A stretch of 56,848 bases of DNA from Nitrospirales bacterium (GTDB lineage: Bacteria; Nitrospirota; Nitrospiria; Nitrospirales; UBA8639): contig JAJDVY010000014.1 of NCBI GenBank assembly GCA_022825885.1, forward strand, positions 1 through 56,848, given 5' to 3'. Under the pieces are notes generated by a model that saw only the letters and a list, made by a program, of their open reading frames with translations, did no database searches and was not told the origin of the DNA. The translations under genes were made by a program, and so were the position numbers. Of this stretch, positions 26,951 through 35,787 are shown one piece after another. Numbering within the stretch: position 1 is the first letter of the stretch; the number at the start of each line of letters is the position of its first letter.

Positions 26951-28729
26951 ATGCGCACCTGCCGAATTGCCATGGTTCAAATGAATCCCATCGTGGGCGA
27001 CGTGGATGGGAACGTGCGTGCGATAGGCCAATGGGTGAAACAAGCTCGGCGGGCCGGAGCGGATATCGTCGTCTTCCCGGAATTGGCCATTACCGGCTAT
27101 CCACCGGAAGATCTGGTTTTGCGATCGAGTTTTCTCCGGGACACCAATCACGCCCTCCAATGGTTGACGAAACAGTGCCGGGACTTGACCGTGGTCGTTG
27201 GGTATCTGCAAGAGGGAAAAAGGATTCGTCCGCGGGACGCGGGCGCCTTCGTCGTTTCCTCGGGTCTCCGGCACGTTTTCAATGCCGCCGCGGTGATTCA
27301 TGACCGGCAGGTTGCGGCCACCTGCCAAAAAACGTGCTTGCCGAATTACGGGGTGTTCGACGAAAGCCGGTATTTTTCCCCTGGCCGAAAAGCCTTGGTT
27401 TGCCAAGTCCGGGGAGTGCGGTTCGGCGTGAACATCTGTGAGGACATCTGGTACGCCGGAGGGCCTACGCGTGATCAGGTTGCCGCCGGCGGCGCGCAAT
27501 TGATCCTGAACATCAACGCCTCCCCCTATCACGTGGGAAAAGTCAGGACGCGGGAGCGCATGTTGGCGGAACGTGCCAGGCAGAACAACGTGGTGGTGAG
27601 TTACACGAACATGGTTGGAGGACAGGACGAAGTCGTGTTCGATGGCAACAGTCTGATCGTCGATCGAACGGGAACGGTCGTCACGCGGGCCCGGGCCTTT
27701 GAAGAAGACCTGCTGCTGACCGACCTGTCGTTTGATGGGAAGACGCGTTCATCGGGGAAGGAAACGCGGTCTCTGCCACGGTATCCCGTCAAGCGAGTCA
27801 GGCTGTCTCCGGTGGCTCAACGGAAACCGAACAGGCCGATACTATTGAAAAAGCCGGACTTGCTTCACGATTTGGAGGAAATCTACCAGGCCCTGGTGAC
27901 GGGTGTGCGCGACTACGTCAGGAAAAACGGTTTTCAGAACGTGCTGGTCGCGGTCAGCGGAGGAATCGATTCGGCTCTGACCGCGGTGATTGCCGCCGAT
28001 GCCCTGGGCCACGACAGGGTGACGGGGGTGTTTATGCCCTCACCGTTTACCTCGCGGGAAAGCCATGTCGACGCCAGGGCCTTGATGAAAGCGTTGAACG
28101 TCCGGTTATTGAACATTCCGATTACCCGCTTGTGGAAACAATACGTCCGGGTTTTGTCTCCAACGTTCGGAGAACGCGCGACCGATGCCACGGAAGAAAA
28201 TCTCCAGGCCCGCATCCGCGGCACCCTTGTGATGGCCCTGTCCAACAAGTTCGGCCACTTGGTTCTGACGACCGGGAACAAGAGTGAAATGAGCGTTGGG
28301 TACGCCACCCTGTATGGAGACATGGCCGGCGGTTTTGCGGTGATTAAGGACGTCCCCAAAGTCCTGGTTTATGACCTGGCCCGGTATCGGAACGTGAAGG
28401 CCGTTAATGCCCATGGTGCGGCCATGATTCCTCAACGGGTTATCGATCGTGCACCGTCGGCCGAACTCAAATCCGGGCAAACCGACCAGGACGCGTTGCC
28501 GCCCTATGAAGTCCTTGACCCCATTCTGGAGGCTTACGTCGAACAGGAACGTTCTCTCGGGGAGATCGCCGAAAGGGGGTTTCCCTTGCAAACCGTCAAG
28601 CGCGTGATGGGCATGGTGGACCGTAGTGAATATAAACGTCGCCAGGCCCCGGTCGGGATCAAAATTACGCAGAAGGCACTGGGGAAGGACCGGCGGATGC
28701 CCATTACCAATCGATACGTCAAGCGTTGA
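26951..28729 (+). CDS. nadE: Glutamine-dependent NAD(+) synthetase
   Basis: The enzyme amidates nicotinate adenine dinucleotide to NAD with glutamine as nitrogen donor. The N-terminal nitrilase-type glutaminase has the glutamate in VFPELAITGYPPEDL and the cysteine in GVNICEDIW. The C-terminal synthetase has the PP-loop VAVSGGIDSALTAV and TTGNKSEMSVGYATLYGD. Length from ATG 26951 is 592 residues. An in-frame start 60 bases upstream would translate through the terminator hairpin and is rejected. glnD follows after 83 bases, so nitrogen metabolism is a common theme. Confidence 0.95.
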   Translation: MRTCRIAMVQMNPIVGDVDGNVRAIGQWVKQARRAGADIVVFPELAITGYPPEDLVLRSSFLRDTNHALQWLTKQCRDLTVVVGYLQEGKRIRPRDAGAFVVSSGLRHVFNAAAVIHDRQVAATCQKTCLPNYGVFDESRYFSPGRKALVCQVRGVRFGVNICEDIWYAGGPTRDQVAAGGAQLILNINASPYHVGKVRTRERMLAERARQNNVVVSYTNMVGGQDEVVFDGNSLIVDRTGTVVTRARAFEEDLLLTDLSFDGKTRSSGKETRSLPRYPVKRVRLSPVAQRKPNRPILLKKPDLLHDLEEIYQALVTGVRDYVRKNGFQNVLVAVSGGIDSALTAVIAADALGHDRVTGVFMPSPFTSRESHVDARALMKALNVRLLNIPITRLWKQYVRVLSPTFGERATDATEENLQARIRGTLVMALSNKFGHLVLTTGNKSEMSVGYATLYGDMAGGFAVIKDVPKVLVYDLARYRNVKAVNAHGAAMIPQRVIDRAPSAELKSGQTDQDALPPYEVLDPILEAYVEQERSLGEIAERGFPLQTVKRVMGMVDRSEYKRRQAPVGIKITQKALGKDRRMPITNRYVKR

Positions 28730-28812
28730 CGCACAATGTTCGAGCCGGTATACGAACCACGTAGGGAGCAACGATCGTTGTTCCCCGACGGCAACGGCGC
28801 AGGTGTGCGCTG

Positions 28813-31536
28813 GTGACTCAGGAATCTATGGAACAAGCAGTGGATTCGTCTCAATCGGGTGCCCCCTCAACTCAAGACGTCCTCGACGTGCGCCGTGAAG
28901 GCATGCTCGGACGATTGCGCGACGGGGCGTCTGGGACGGACGTCGTGTCAGATTTTACCGCTCTTGTGGATACGGTCCTGATCGGCAGATATCGAAACGT
29001 GGTCAGGCAGTGGAGCGGCGATGCGTCTTCGGGCATACAGCACTGTTGCCTGGTGGCGGTGGGGGGATACGGGCGACGCGAACTGGCTCCCTATTCCGAT
29101 ATCGACGTCATGATGCTCTCTCGATCCGGTGGTGGCAGGGTCGTTCAGGATCTCTCCAAGCAGGTCTTTCATCATTTATGGGATTTGGGGTTTCAGGTGG
29201 GGCATAGTGTGCGGTCGATTCACGATTGTGTGGTCGTTGCGGAGGGGGATTTGTCGGCCAAAACTGCGCTGATGGAATCAAGATTTTTGGCCGGCAATCC
29301 GATCGTTTTTCAGGAATTTCAGCGACGGTTCGTCAAGCGCGTATTGGGAAGACGAGTAGGGACGTTTATCCGCGAAAAACTCGAAGAGCGGGAACGGGAC
29401 TATGAGAAATTCGGCGAGACCGTGTTTCTCCTGGAACCGAACGTCAAGAAAAGCAAGGGCGGATTGCGAGACGTCCACTTGCTCCAATGGATCGGCATGG
29501 CCCGGTACCAGGCCGCCACCCTGCAGGAGTTGGTCGATCGTGGCGTCTTGGCACATCAGGATTATACGGCATTGCTCGAAGCGAGAGAGTTTCTGTTCAA
29601 AGTGCGCGCTTTTCTCCATCTGGGTGCGGGTCGCGCCCAGGAAATATTATCGTTCGACGAACAAGTGCGCATGGCTGAAGAGTTCGGCTATCAGGATGAA
29701 CCGCATTTGCTGGGAGTCGAACAGTTCATGCAGCAGTATTATCGTCTGACGACGGGCATTCATGATCGTGCGATGCGGTTTGTGGAGCGTGCAGGTTCCG
29801 CAAGTGTCTGGACTCGCCTCAAAAGACTCTGGCCTGCTCCATTGATCGATGGTTTCCTTCAGACGGTTGACGGGAGGCTGTCCATCCATGATGACAAACT
29901 CATGCAGGTCCTTGATGATCCGGAGCATCTCTTGAGGCTCTTTCAGGTTGCGCAAAAACAGGGGGTGCCGATTGACGGGTTGGTGCTGGAAGAGATTCAC
30001 CGCCACATGGAAAGCCTGCCCGACCACCTGTTTGCGACCCCGGACGTCAGCCGGCGGTTTCGAGAAATTTTGTCCGGCCCCGAGGCCGTCGCCGCCACCT
30101 TAACGTTGATGCATCAGGCTCGGGTGTTGGAAAAATTGATCCCCGCCTTTGGTCGCGTCCGTGGCCTTATGCAATTCAATCAATACCATAAATACACGGT
30201 TGACGAACACAGCCTCCTGGCGGTGAAAAAAGTTGAGACGTTGGGGCAACAGCCGGGAACATTGGGCAAGGCGTACCAGGAAATTCGAGAGAAAGATCTC
30301 CTCCACTTGGCCGTGCTTCTTCACGACGTGGGGAAAGGCCTCCCTGAAGACCACAGCGAAGTCGGCAAAAAGATCGCCCAGGACGTCTCCGTCAGATTGG
30401 GACTTGACGCACAAGAATCCCGAACCTTGGAGTTCCTGGTTCATGAACATCTGCTGATGGCCAATACGGCCTTTCGACGGGACCCCCATGATGAAAAAGT
30501 GCGGCATACGTTCAGCCGGTCCGTGGGGGCTCCCGAACGATTGAAACAACTTTTGCTCCTGACGGCCGCGGACATTGCGGCGGTGGGGCCTGGCGTGCTG
30601 ACGAAATGGAAAGAAGCGTTGTTGGTCGAACTCTATCTTCTGTCGCTCCCTGAGGTGTCCGGGCAAGGCGCACGAGAGGAGTCCGTTTCGGACCTCGAGT
30701 CTGTCGCACACGAAGTCCTGGCGGCTTGGCAATCATCGGCTTTCCACGTTGTCGCAGGCGGACAAGCGAACAAGAGCCAAGCTCTTCCGGACCGTGAGTG
30801 GGTCAAGCGCCAATTGGAAACGTTTCCGGTGCGTTATCTTTCCGGCACGGCCAGGGATCGAATCATTGCCCACCTTTCCGTCATCCGGTCCTTGACCTTG
30901 GAACGTCCCAAGGTCGTATCCGCCTACAACCGTGAACTCAAGGTCTGTGAATATTCGCTCATCGCCTTTGATTCCATGGCGTCCGGGATGTTCATGAAAA
31001 TGACGGGCGTGTTGGCTGCCAAGGGCCTGCGTGTGCTTGACGCTCAGATTGTGACAAAACCTGACGGTATCGTGGTGGATACGTTCTGGGTCAAAGATCC
31101 TGATTTCAGCGGCGAGCCCACGCCGGCCCGGATGGAAAAAGTGGGAACGGCGATTGTCAGCGCGTTGAAGGGAGAACTCTCGATCGAAGTCTTTATGGAA
31201 CAGAATCGACGCGTGTCATTTCGGAGCCAAAAGCCGATCCGCCGGAACCGCACCGAGGTCAAAATCGACAATGAGACGTCAGATCACTTTACCGTAATCG
31301 ACGTGTTTGCCGATGACAAGCAGGGCCTGCTGCATGAGATCGCCAAAACGCTGTACGACATCGAGCTTTCGGTCCACTCGGCCAGGATCGGAACGCGGCT
31401 TGACCAAGTCGTGGACGTGTTTCACGTCACGCAACGAAACGGCAACAAAGTCGAAGACGCCGCGACGTGCGAATCCATTCAAACGAGGCTGCAAGAACGG
31501 GTCGATCGATTCTTGCAATATGACGCCGCCACGTGA
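28813..31536 (+). CDS. glnD: PII uridylyltransferase / uridylyl-removing enzyme GlnD
   Basis: GlnD adds or removes UMP on PII proteins in response to glutamine, so it is the main nitrogen sensor. The 907-residue protein has the nucleotidyltransferase motif GGYGRRELAPYSDIDVM at residues 84-100, the HD hydrolase motif HLAVLLHDVGKGLPEDH near 497, and two C-terminal ACT domains (about 705-785 and 815-900; glutamine binding). The start is GTG 28813; ATG 28828 is an alternative. All catalytic parts look intact. Confidence 0.95.
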   Translation: MTQESMEQAVDSSQSGAPSTQDVLDVRREGMLGRLRDGASGTDVVSDFTALVDTVLIGRYRNVVRQWSGDASSGIQHCCLVAVGGYGRRELAPYSDIDVMMLSRSGGGRVVQDLSKQVFHHLWDLGFQVGHSVRSIHDCVVVAEGDLSAKTALMESRFLAGNPIVFQEFQRRFVKRVLGRRVGTFIREKLEERERDYEKFGETVFLLEPNVKKSKGGLRDVHLLQWIGMARYQAATLQELVDRGVLAHQDYTALLEAREFLFKVRAFLHLGAGRAQEILSFDEQVRMAEEFGYQDEPHLLGVEQFMQQYYRLTTGIHDRAMRFVERAGSASVWTRLKRLWPAPLIDGFLQTVDGRLSIHDDKLMQVLDDPEHLLRLFQVAQKQGVPIDGLVLEEIHRHMESLPDHLFATPDVSRRFREILSGPEAVAATLTLMHQARVLEKLIPAFGRVRGLMQFNQYHKYTVDEHSLLAVKKVETLGQQPGTLGKAYQEIREKDLLHLAVLLHDVGKGLPEDHSEVGKKIAQDVSVRLGLDAQESRTLEFLVHEHLLMANTAFRRDPHDEKVRHTFSRSVGAPERLKQLLLLTAADIAAVGPGVLTKWKEALLVELYLLSLPEVSGQGAREESVSDLESVAHEVLAAWQSSAFHVVAGGQANKSQALPDREWVKRQLETFPVRYLSGTARDRIIAHLSVIRSLTLERPKVVSAYNRELKVCEYSLIAFDSMASGMFMKMTGVLAAKGLRVLDAQIVTKPDGIVVDTFWVKDPDFSGEPTPARMEKVGTAIVSALKGELSIEVFMEQNRRVSFRSQKPIRRNRTEVKIDNETSDHFTVIDVFADDKQGLLHEIAKTLYDIELSVHSARIGTRLDQVVDVFHVTQRNGNKVEDAATCESIQTRLQERVDRFLQYDAAT

Positions 31537-31746
31537 GGAACCCGCGAGGGTTCACTGTATCACCAAGCTCGGGCTTGGCCCGCCAGGCAGAACTCCTGCA
31601 TCCAGTCCATGTCCCGATGCCCGCTTCATTGTGTCGAGTCGATTAACATCTTATTCCGGATTCAGACACACAAGACTGTTCATGCCGTGATCCTCAACTC
31701 GTGCCGCGGATGGGCGTTGACGCTTGTTTGCGATCCGGGCGGAGCA

Positions 31747-33792
31747 ATGAAGAAGAAATTCTTACTGGTCATCTTGGGCTTGGTTCTCCCGATTCAGGGT
31801 AAAGCGCATACCCCCGAGGCCGCGCAAATCCTGCCGGTGGTCGTGGTCAAAGCTGAGCGTCAGATAGCGGCATCGTCCAACCGGATTATCCCGGATGAGG
31901 ACATCATGCTCCAACCTCAAGGCCGCCCGGCAGACCTGCTGCGCTTGGCGCCGGGGCTTATCACCCTCGAACATTCAGGAGGAGCGGGCAAGGCCGACCA
32001 ATTTTTGCTTCGCGGGTTCGACGGCGATCATGGGACGGACCTTGCGCTCCACGTGGACAACATGCCGGTCAATCTTCGCAGCCATGCGCATGGACAGGGT
32101 TACGCTGACCTGAACTTCATCATTCCGGAAACCATTCGGGAAATCGTTGTAAAAAAAGGTCCCTATCACGTCGAATATGGCGATTTTGCGACTGCGGAGG
32201 CCGTGAATTACGTGACACGTGAGGTCGTCCCCGAGACCGTGGTGCAGACGAGTGGGGGCCAGTTCAACACGCAGCGACACCTGTTCATGACGTCGCCCGT
32301 GCAGGACGACGTTCGTACCCTTTTTGCCGGGGAGTTTTACTACACTGACGGTCCGTTCCTCTTCGTGAATCGCAATATACGTTACAACGGCTTGGCCAAG
32401 ATCTCTTTTGATCCCACACCCGAATCCCGGTTGCGTTTCATTCTGACGCAGCATTACGGGCGTTGGAACGGATCGGGCCAGATTCCGTTGAGGGAAGTCG
32501 GCACGGGCCGTCTCGATCGCTTCGGAGCAATAGACCCATCCGAAGGGGGAGAAACGGCTCGCACTACGGCCCGTCTCGATTACCATTATGACTTGTCTCC
32601 GATGAAGAAGGTGTTCGCCAAAGTCTGGACCCAGCACTATCAACTCTCGTTGTTCACCAATTTCACTTTCTTGCTGAATGATCCGGTCAACGGTGATGGG
32701 ATCGAGCAGAAAGATCGGCGCTGGGTCTATGGCGGCGACGTTGGCTATCAACACCGGCTGCGATTGTCGGATCGCGAAGTTATGGCGACGGTCGGGTTCC
32801 AAACGCGGGTCGATGATGCCCGCGTCCGCTTGGGCACGCAACGGAAACGGAACACCTTGGCGACAACCCAGGAATCCGATATTTTGGAAGCCTCCTATTC
32901 ACCGTATCTCAAACTCGATGTCGAGGTGTTTCCCTGGTTGCGCTTCGCGGGCGGGGGGCGCGTCGACGTCTTCACCTTCGACGTCGATGACCGGTGCGGA
33001 AACGCCTGCACCATACGCCCCGAAGGTCGCGCCTCCGATGCTATCGCCAGTCTCAAGGGAAACATAATCCTCGGTCCCTGGGCCGACACGGAACTCTTCT
33101 TGAACGTCGGCACGGGCTTTCACAGCAACGATGCCCGTGACGTGGTGGCGAATCGTTCCGCCGGCACGCTTCCACAGGCCATCGGCTACGAAATAGGACT
33201 CCGAACGCGTCCCTGGGACCGGATGGAAGTTCTCACAACGCTTTGGTTGTTGGATCTTGAATCGGAACTCGTCTTCGTCGGCGACGAAGGCACGACGGAA
33301 ATACGTGAAGCCTCGCGAAGGTTGGGAGCCGAATTCAGCCTGCGTTTGACTCCATGGAAGTGGCTTTCCATACGAGGCGACGTGACGTATACCGACGCCG
33401 AATTTCGTCAAACAGGTCAGTCCGTCCCGTTAGCTCCTGAATTCACGGCATTTTCATCAATTACCACTCGTCTGCCCCGTAACTTTTCCGGCACCCTGCA
33501 AATGCTCACCGTGGGCAGTCGTGCAGCCGTCGAAGATCGCAGTATGTTACTGGAGCCCTTCACCGTGCTCGACGTCATTATGCGCTACAGATTCCCAATC
33601 AGCTTCGCCTCCGGCGGGTTGGAGGCGTTCCTCAGTGTCCGAAACGTGACGGACACCGATTGGCGGCAAGCACAATTTTTTTACACCTCTCGCGTGGCAG
33701 GAGAGCCCGCGGGCGGTGTGGAGGATCTCCATTTCGTGCCGGGTATGCCGAGAATGTTGATGGGGGGACTCACGTGGAGATGGGACCATTAG
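31747..33792 (+). CDS. TonB-dependent outer-membrane receptor
   Basis: From ATG 31747 the product is 681 residues: a signal peptide (KKKFLLVILGLVLPIQGKA), then a plug domain with RPADLLRLAPGLITLEHSGG and RGFDGDHGTDLALHVDNMPV, then a long beta-barrel with alternating aromatic strands. The frame is open a further 138 bases upstream but lacks a signal peptide there. The plug sequence SHAHGQGYADLNFIIPE is His-rich and could contact a metal, but the substrate cannot be read from the sequence. The neighbouring iron, flavin and metal genes suggest a metal complex. There is no terminal Phe; the barrel ends TWRWDH. Confidence 0.9.
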   Translation: MKKKFLLVILGLVLPIQGKAHTPEAAQILPVVVVKAERQIAASSNRIIPDEDIMLQPQGRPADLLRLAPGLITLEHSGGAGKADQFLLRGFDGDHGTDLALHVDNMPVNLRSHAHGQGYADLNFIIPETIREIVVKKGPYHVEYGDFATAEAVNYVTREVVPETVVQTSGGQFNTQRHLFMTSPVQDDVRTLFAGEFYYTDGPFLFVNRNIRYNGLAKISFDPTPESRLRFILTQHYGRWNGSGQIPLREVGTGRLDRFGAIDPSEGGETARTTARLDYHYDLSPMKKVFAKVWTQHYQLSLFTNFTFLLNDPVNGDGIEQKDRRWVYGGDVGYQHRLRLSDREVMATVGFQTRVDDARVRLGTQRKRNTLATTQESDILEASYSPYLKLDVEVFPWLRFAGGGRVDVFTFDVDDRCGNACTIRPEGRASDAIASLKGNIILGPWADTELFLNVGTGFHSNDARDVVANRSAGTLPQAIGYEIGLRTRPWDRMEVLTTLWLLDLESELVFVGDEGTTEIREASRRLGAEFSLRLTPWKWLSIRGDVTYTDAEFRQTGQSVPLAPEFTAFSSITTRLPRNFSGTLQMLTVGSRAAVEDRSMLLEPFTVLDVIMRYRFPISFASGGLEAFLSVRNVTDTDWRQAQFFYTSRVAGEPAGGVEDLHFVPGMPRMLMGGLTWRWDH

Positions 33793-33933
33793 CGGAAGAA
33801 ACAACTCGTGGCGTGTATGACTCAACGCTGATTTCCAAGTTCATCGCCGGCAGGGCCGACCTTGCTTCGCTCTCTTATCAATACTTTTTCGCATAGCCAA
33901 AAATTCGGATAATTTTTCCAGATGAGTAGGGGG

Positions 33934-33970
33934 GCCGGGAGGCATGTCAGGAGGAGTCTCCTCCCGGCCT
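33934..33970. repeat. 10-bp perfect inverted repeat GGCCGGGAGG / CCTCCCGGCC
   Basis: The arms at 33934-33943 and 33961-33970 are perfectly complementary. The 17-base interior contains AGGAG-GAGT-CTCCT, which can form a competing smaller hairpin using part of the right arm. No T run follows on either strand. It may protect the 3' end of the receptor transcript. Confidence 0.6.
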
Positions 33971-34007
33971 TGAGGAGTGAGTCGCGTCTCACTCTTTCAA
34001 CAAAGAA

Positions 34008-34037
34008 GCCCAAGAACGCATCATGCATCCTTGGGCT
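34008..34037 (-). terminator. Probable terminator of the minus-strand porin-FMN protein operon
   Basis: AGCCCAAG (34008-34015) and CTTGGGCT (34030-34037) form an eight-pair stem. Reading the minus strand, the stem is followed by TCTTTGTTG, a moderately T-rich tail. It lies 57 bases beyond the stop of the last minus-strand gene of the group. Confidence 0.6.
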
Positions 34038-34094
34038 CTGGACTCATAGTCTCGGGCGTGACGAAGAAAGCCGCCGGTCAAAAATGTTCAGCCG

Positions 34095-34607
34095 TTACTC
34101 AGAATCTCCTCGCATCATGAATGGGTGATTCAAGACCCACATTTCGTACATGGGAATGACAAACATGATCAAAAACGTAACCGTCATGAGAACGTCGCCG
34201 GTTAATAGCGTCAACACAAAGAGGGGAGACACGTACGTGATCAGCCATGGCGACATGAGATCCAATGTTACGCCCACAAAGGCCATCCACGTGGTCAGCA
34301 CCTTGACAAGAGGGCTGGCCATGGTCAGGTACAAGACGTGTACCATGATCAGGAACACGACGGGCATCGTGAATAAATGAAAGTGCGTGGTTTCGGCCAA
34401 TTGTCCGAACGACATGGGCTCTCCGAAATTTTCAGGGGACCCGCGATAATGCAGGGCAATGCCCTTTGGCGTCAGGTCGGTCATGCTGTGCGCCCAGATA
34501 AAGGTGAAGACGAATCCCACGAACATGAGGAGCAAAAACCACGTATACACCAGCCTGATCTGTCGGTCGGTGTCGCGCAGCCGAAACCGGGTATTGAAAT
34601 TCCGCAT
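34095..34607 (-). CDS. Four-helix membrane protein with conserved-looking histidines, function unknown
   Basis: The 170-residue protein has four hydrophobic helices (about residues 20-41, 73-95, 102-122 and 128-153). A short extracytoplasmic-looking loop separates helices 1 and 2. Histidines cluster at the start of helix 2 (ETTHFHLF) and within it (IMVHVLY), a spacing that could hold heme, but this is inference. I do not recognise the family. It is the last gene of the minus-strand group porin, lipoprotein, FMN-binding protein, so a natural guess is the membrane partner of the flavinylated protein. 221 bases with repeats separate it from the FMN-binding gene. Confidence 0.75.
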   Translation of the reverse strand: MRNFNTRFRLRDTDRQIRLVYTWFLLLMFVGFVFTFIWAHSMTDLTPKGIALHYRGSPENFGEPMSFGQLAETTHFHLFTMPVVFLIMVHVLYLTMASPLVKVLTTWMAFVGVTLDLMSPWLITYVSPLFVLTLLTGDVLMTVTFLIMFVIPMYEMWVLNHPFMMRGDSE

Positions 34608-34695
34608 TGCAATCGAATGTTCACGTAGAGCCCCGATCTCCTTCTGTCATCGAGCCCCTCTGTCTGTAGTTTGTAAGTAACAATCCGTTGACGAT

Positions 34696-34800
34696 TCCCT
34701 CCCCCCAGCCCTCTCGCTCCAGGGGAGAGGGAACTCCCATAAATTTCTCTCCTTTGCCTGCCCTGAGCGGAGCCGAAGGGTAAGGAGGGGTGGGGGAGGT
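34696..34800. repeat. Extragenic palindromic repeat cluster
   Basis: CCCTCTC and GGAGAGGG form a hairpin at 34710-34731. The left TCCCTCCCCCC and the right GGGGTGGGGGAGG pair over a longer range. Between them lies CCTGAGCGGAGCCGAAGGG, a variant of the sequence at 38.34 kb (CCTGAGTCTCTCGAAGGG). The region is in the gap between the FMN-binding and four-helix genes. Confidence 0.65.
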
Positions 34801-34828
34801 AGAGTCTTCGGGGATTTATCCCCTTCCT

Positions 34829-35752
34829 TCAGAGACCTAAGAGGGTTTCAAAGAATCCTTTTTCATTACTGGTGGCTGCTAGGACGTCACGGCCGAGACC
34901 GTGAGGCTTCAAGTAGAATTCATTCACCAGGACGAGCACGCGTTTCACCCCGGCGCTTGCCGAACGCACGGACATCGTGGCCCCGGTGATGTTGATGATG
35001 TCCCGGTTGATCCGGATCGGGTCGCCGATGGTTTTTCCCTGATATTGATAATTGAAGCGTTTCGTGGCGATCTCGTTGCCGCGGGCTTCCCGGTACACCA
35101 TGACTTCAAAGTTCATGCATTCGCCCGTCGGAGTCACGCCCACCATGTACGTAATCGGGCGATGCTTGCCGATGGTATTCTGGATGACCGCGTACCCGTC
35201 GACGTTCCCCTGGGTTTCCCCGATGAAGACGTCGAAGGTGTATTCCGGGAATTCCCAGCCGATGACCTTTTCGATAAACGTTTTCTGCTCCGCCGTCAAC
35301 GTCAGGGTTTCACGGCGGATCTTTTCTGAATCCGGAAACATGGCTTCGGCGGCTTCGTCCTCGGTGAAATAAATTTCCAGGTGCCCCAGTTCCTCCGGCG
35401 TAAGCCAACGATTGAGTTCGTGGTCCCAGATCCGTTCCTGAGGTTCCTCCTCGGCGAAGACCGGTGAAGAAAGGAAACCCGTGAAAGCACTGCATACGGC
35501 AAGAATAACGGCAATAAATGAAAGCCGGATTCCGGCTTTCCTCTTTCTGTCATTCCCGCGAAAGCGGGAATCCAGGCATTTTTCTATTCTGTCATCCCCG
35601 ACATCTTTAATCGGGGATTCAGAGTCTTTTGTCTTTTCCGGCGCCCCGTTTGCTCCATAAAAAACCCAAGACCCTGGATTCCCGCGTGCGCGGGAATGAC
35701 AGAAGGAGAAAAACGGGAATGACCGATTCGTGATGTCATTGGGTATTTTCAT
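34829..35752 (-). CDS. Exported FMN-binding protein with ApbE flavinylation motif
   Basis: The mature part is an FMN-binding domain of the NqrC/RnfG type. VGVTPTGECMNFEVMVYRE is followed by FNYQYQGKTIGDPIRI and the flavinylation motif DIINITGATMS, whose second T (TGAT) is the expected FMN attachment site. A hydrophobic signal segment (LSFIAVILAVCSAFTGFLSS, ending FAEEE) precedes it. The only ATG with a ribosome binding site (GAGGAAAGAGG) is at 35752, about 90 codons before the signal segment. The stretch between consists of REP palindromes read in frame. Either the start is a rare codon nearer the signal, or palindromes inserted into the gene. apbE lies 2.6 kb away. Confidence 0.82.
   Translation of the reverse strand: MKIPNDITNRSFPFFSFCHSRARGNPGSWVFYGANGAPEKTKDSESPIKDVGDDRIEKCLDSRFRGNDRKRKAGIRLSFIAVILAVCSAFTGFLSSPVFAEEEPQERIWDHELNRWLTPEELGHLEIYFTEDEAAEAMFPDSEKIRRETLTLTAEQKTFIEKVIGWEFPEYTFDVFIGETQGNVDGYAVIQNTIGKHRPITYMVGVTPTGECMNFEVMVYREARGNEIATKRFNYQYQGKTIGDPIRINRDIINITGATMSVRSASAGVKRVLVLVNEFYLKPHGLGRDVLAATSNEKGFFETLLGL
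35521..35700. repeat. Cluster of REP-type palindromes inside the 5' part of the FMN-binding protein gene
   Basis: Four palindromes are present: AAAGCCGGATTCCGGCTTT (35521-35539), CATTCCCGCG-AAA-GCGGGAATCC (about 35549-35576), GTCATCCCCGA...TCGGGGATTC (35591-35620) and GGATTCCCGCG-TG-CGCGGGAATGAC (about 35674-35700). The second to fourth belong to the GTCATTCCCG family also seen at 43.2 and 52.3 kb. Opposite orientations alternate, as in composite REP elements. Confidence 0.8.
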
Positions 35753-35787
35753 CCCAATCCAGCCTCTTTCCTCTGTCTCAATCTGTC

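Larger units (their letters stand above)
33793..34094. other. Intergenic region between convergent genes
   Basis: About 300 bases lie between the TonB receptor (plus) and the four-helix membrane protein (minus). No convincing gene is present. It holds a large inverted repeat and, further right, a terminator for the minus-strand genes, both listed separately. Confidence 0.6.

Noticed and set aside
31560-31670. Possible cobalamin riboswitch before the TonB receptor
   Set aside because: The stretch has a loose resemblance to the B12-box (TGCCCGCTTCATTGTG), but the core GCCACTG and paired elements do not line up, so it is not called.
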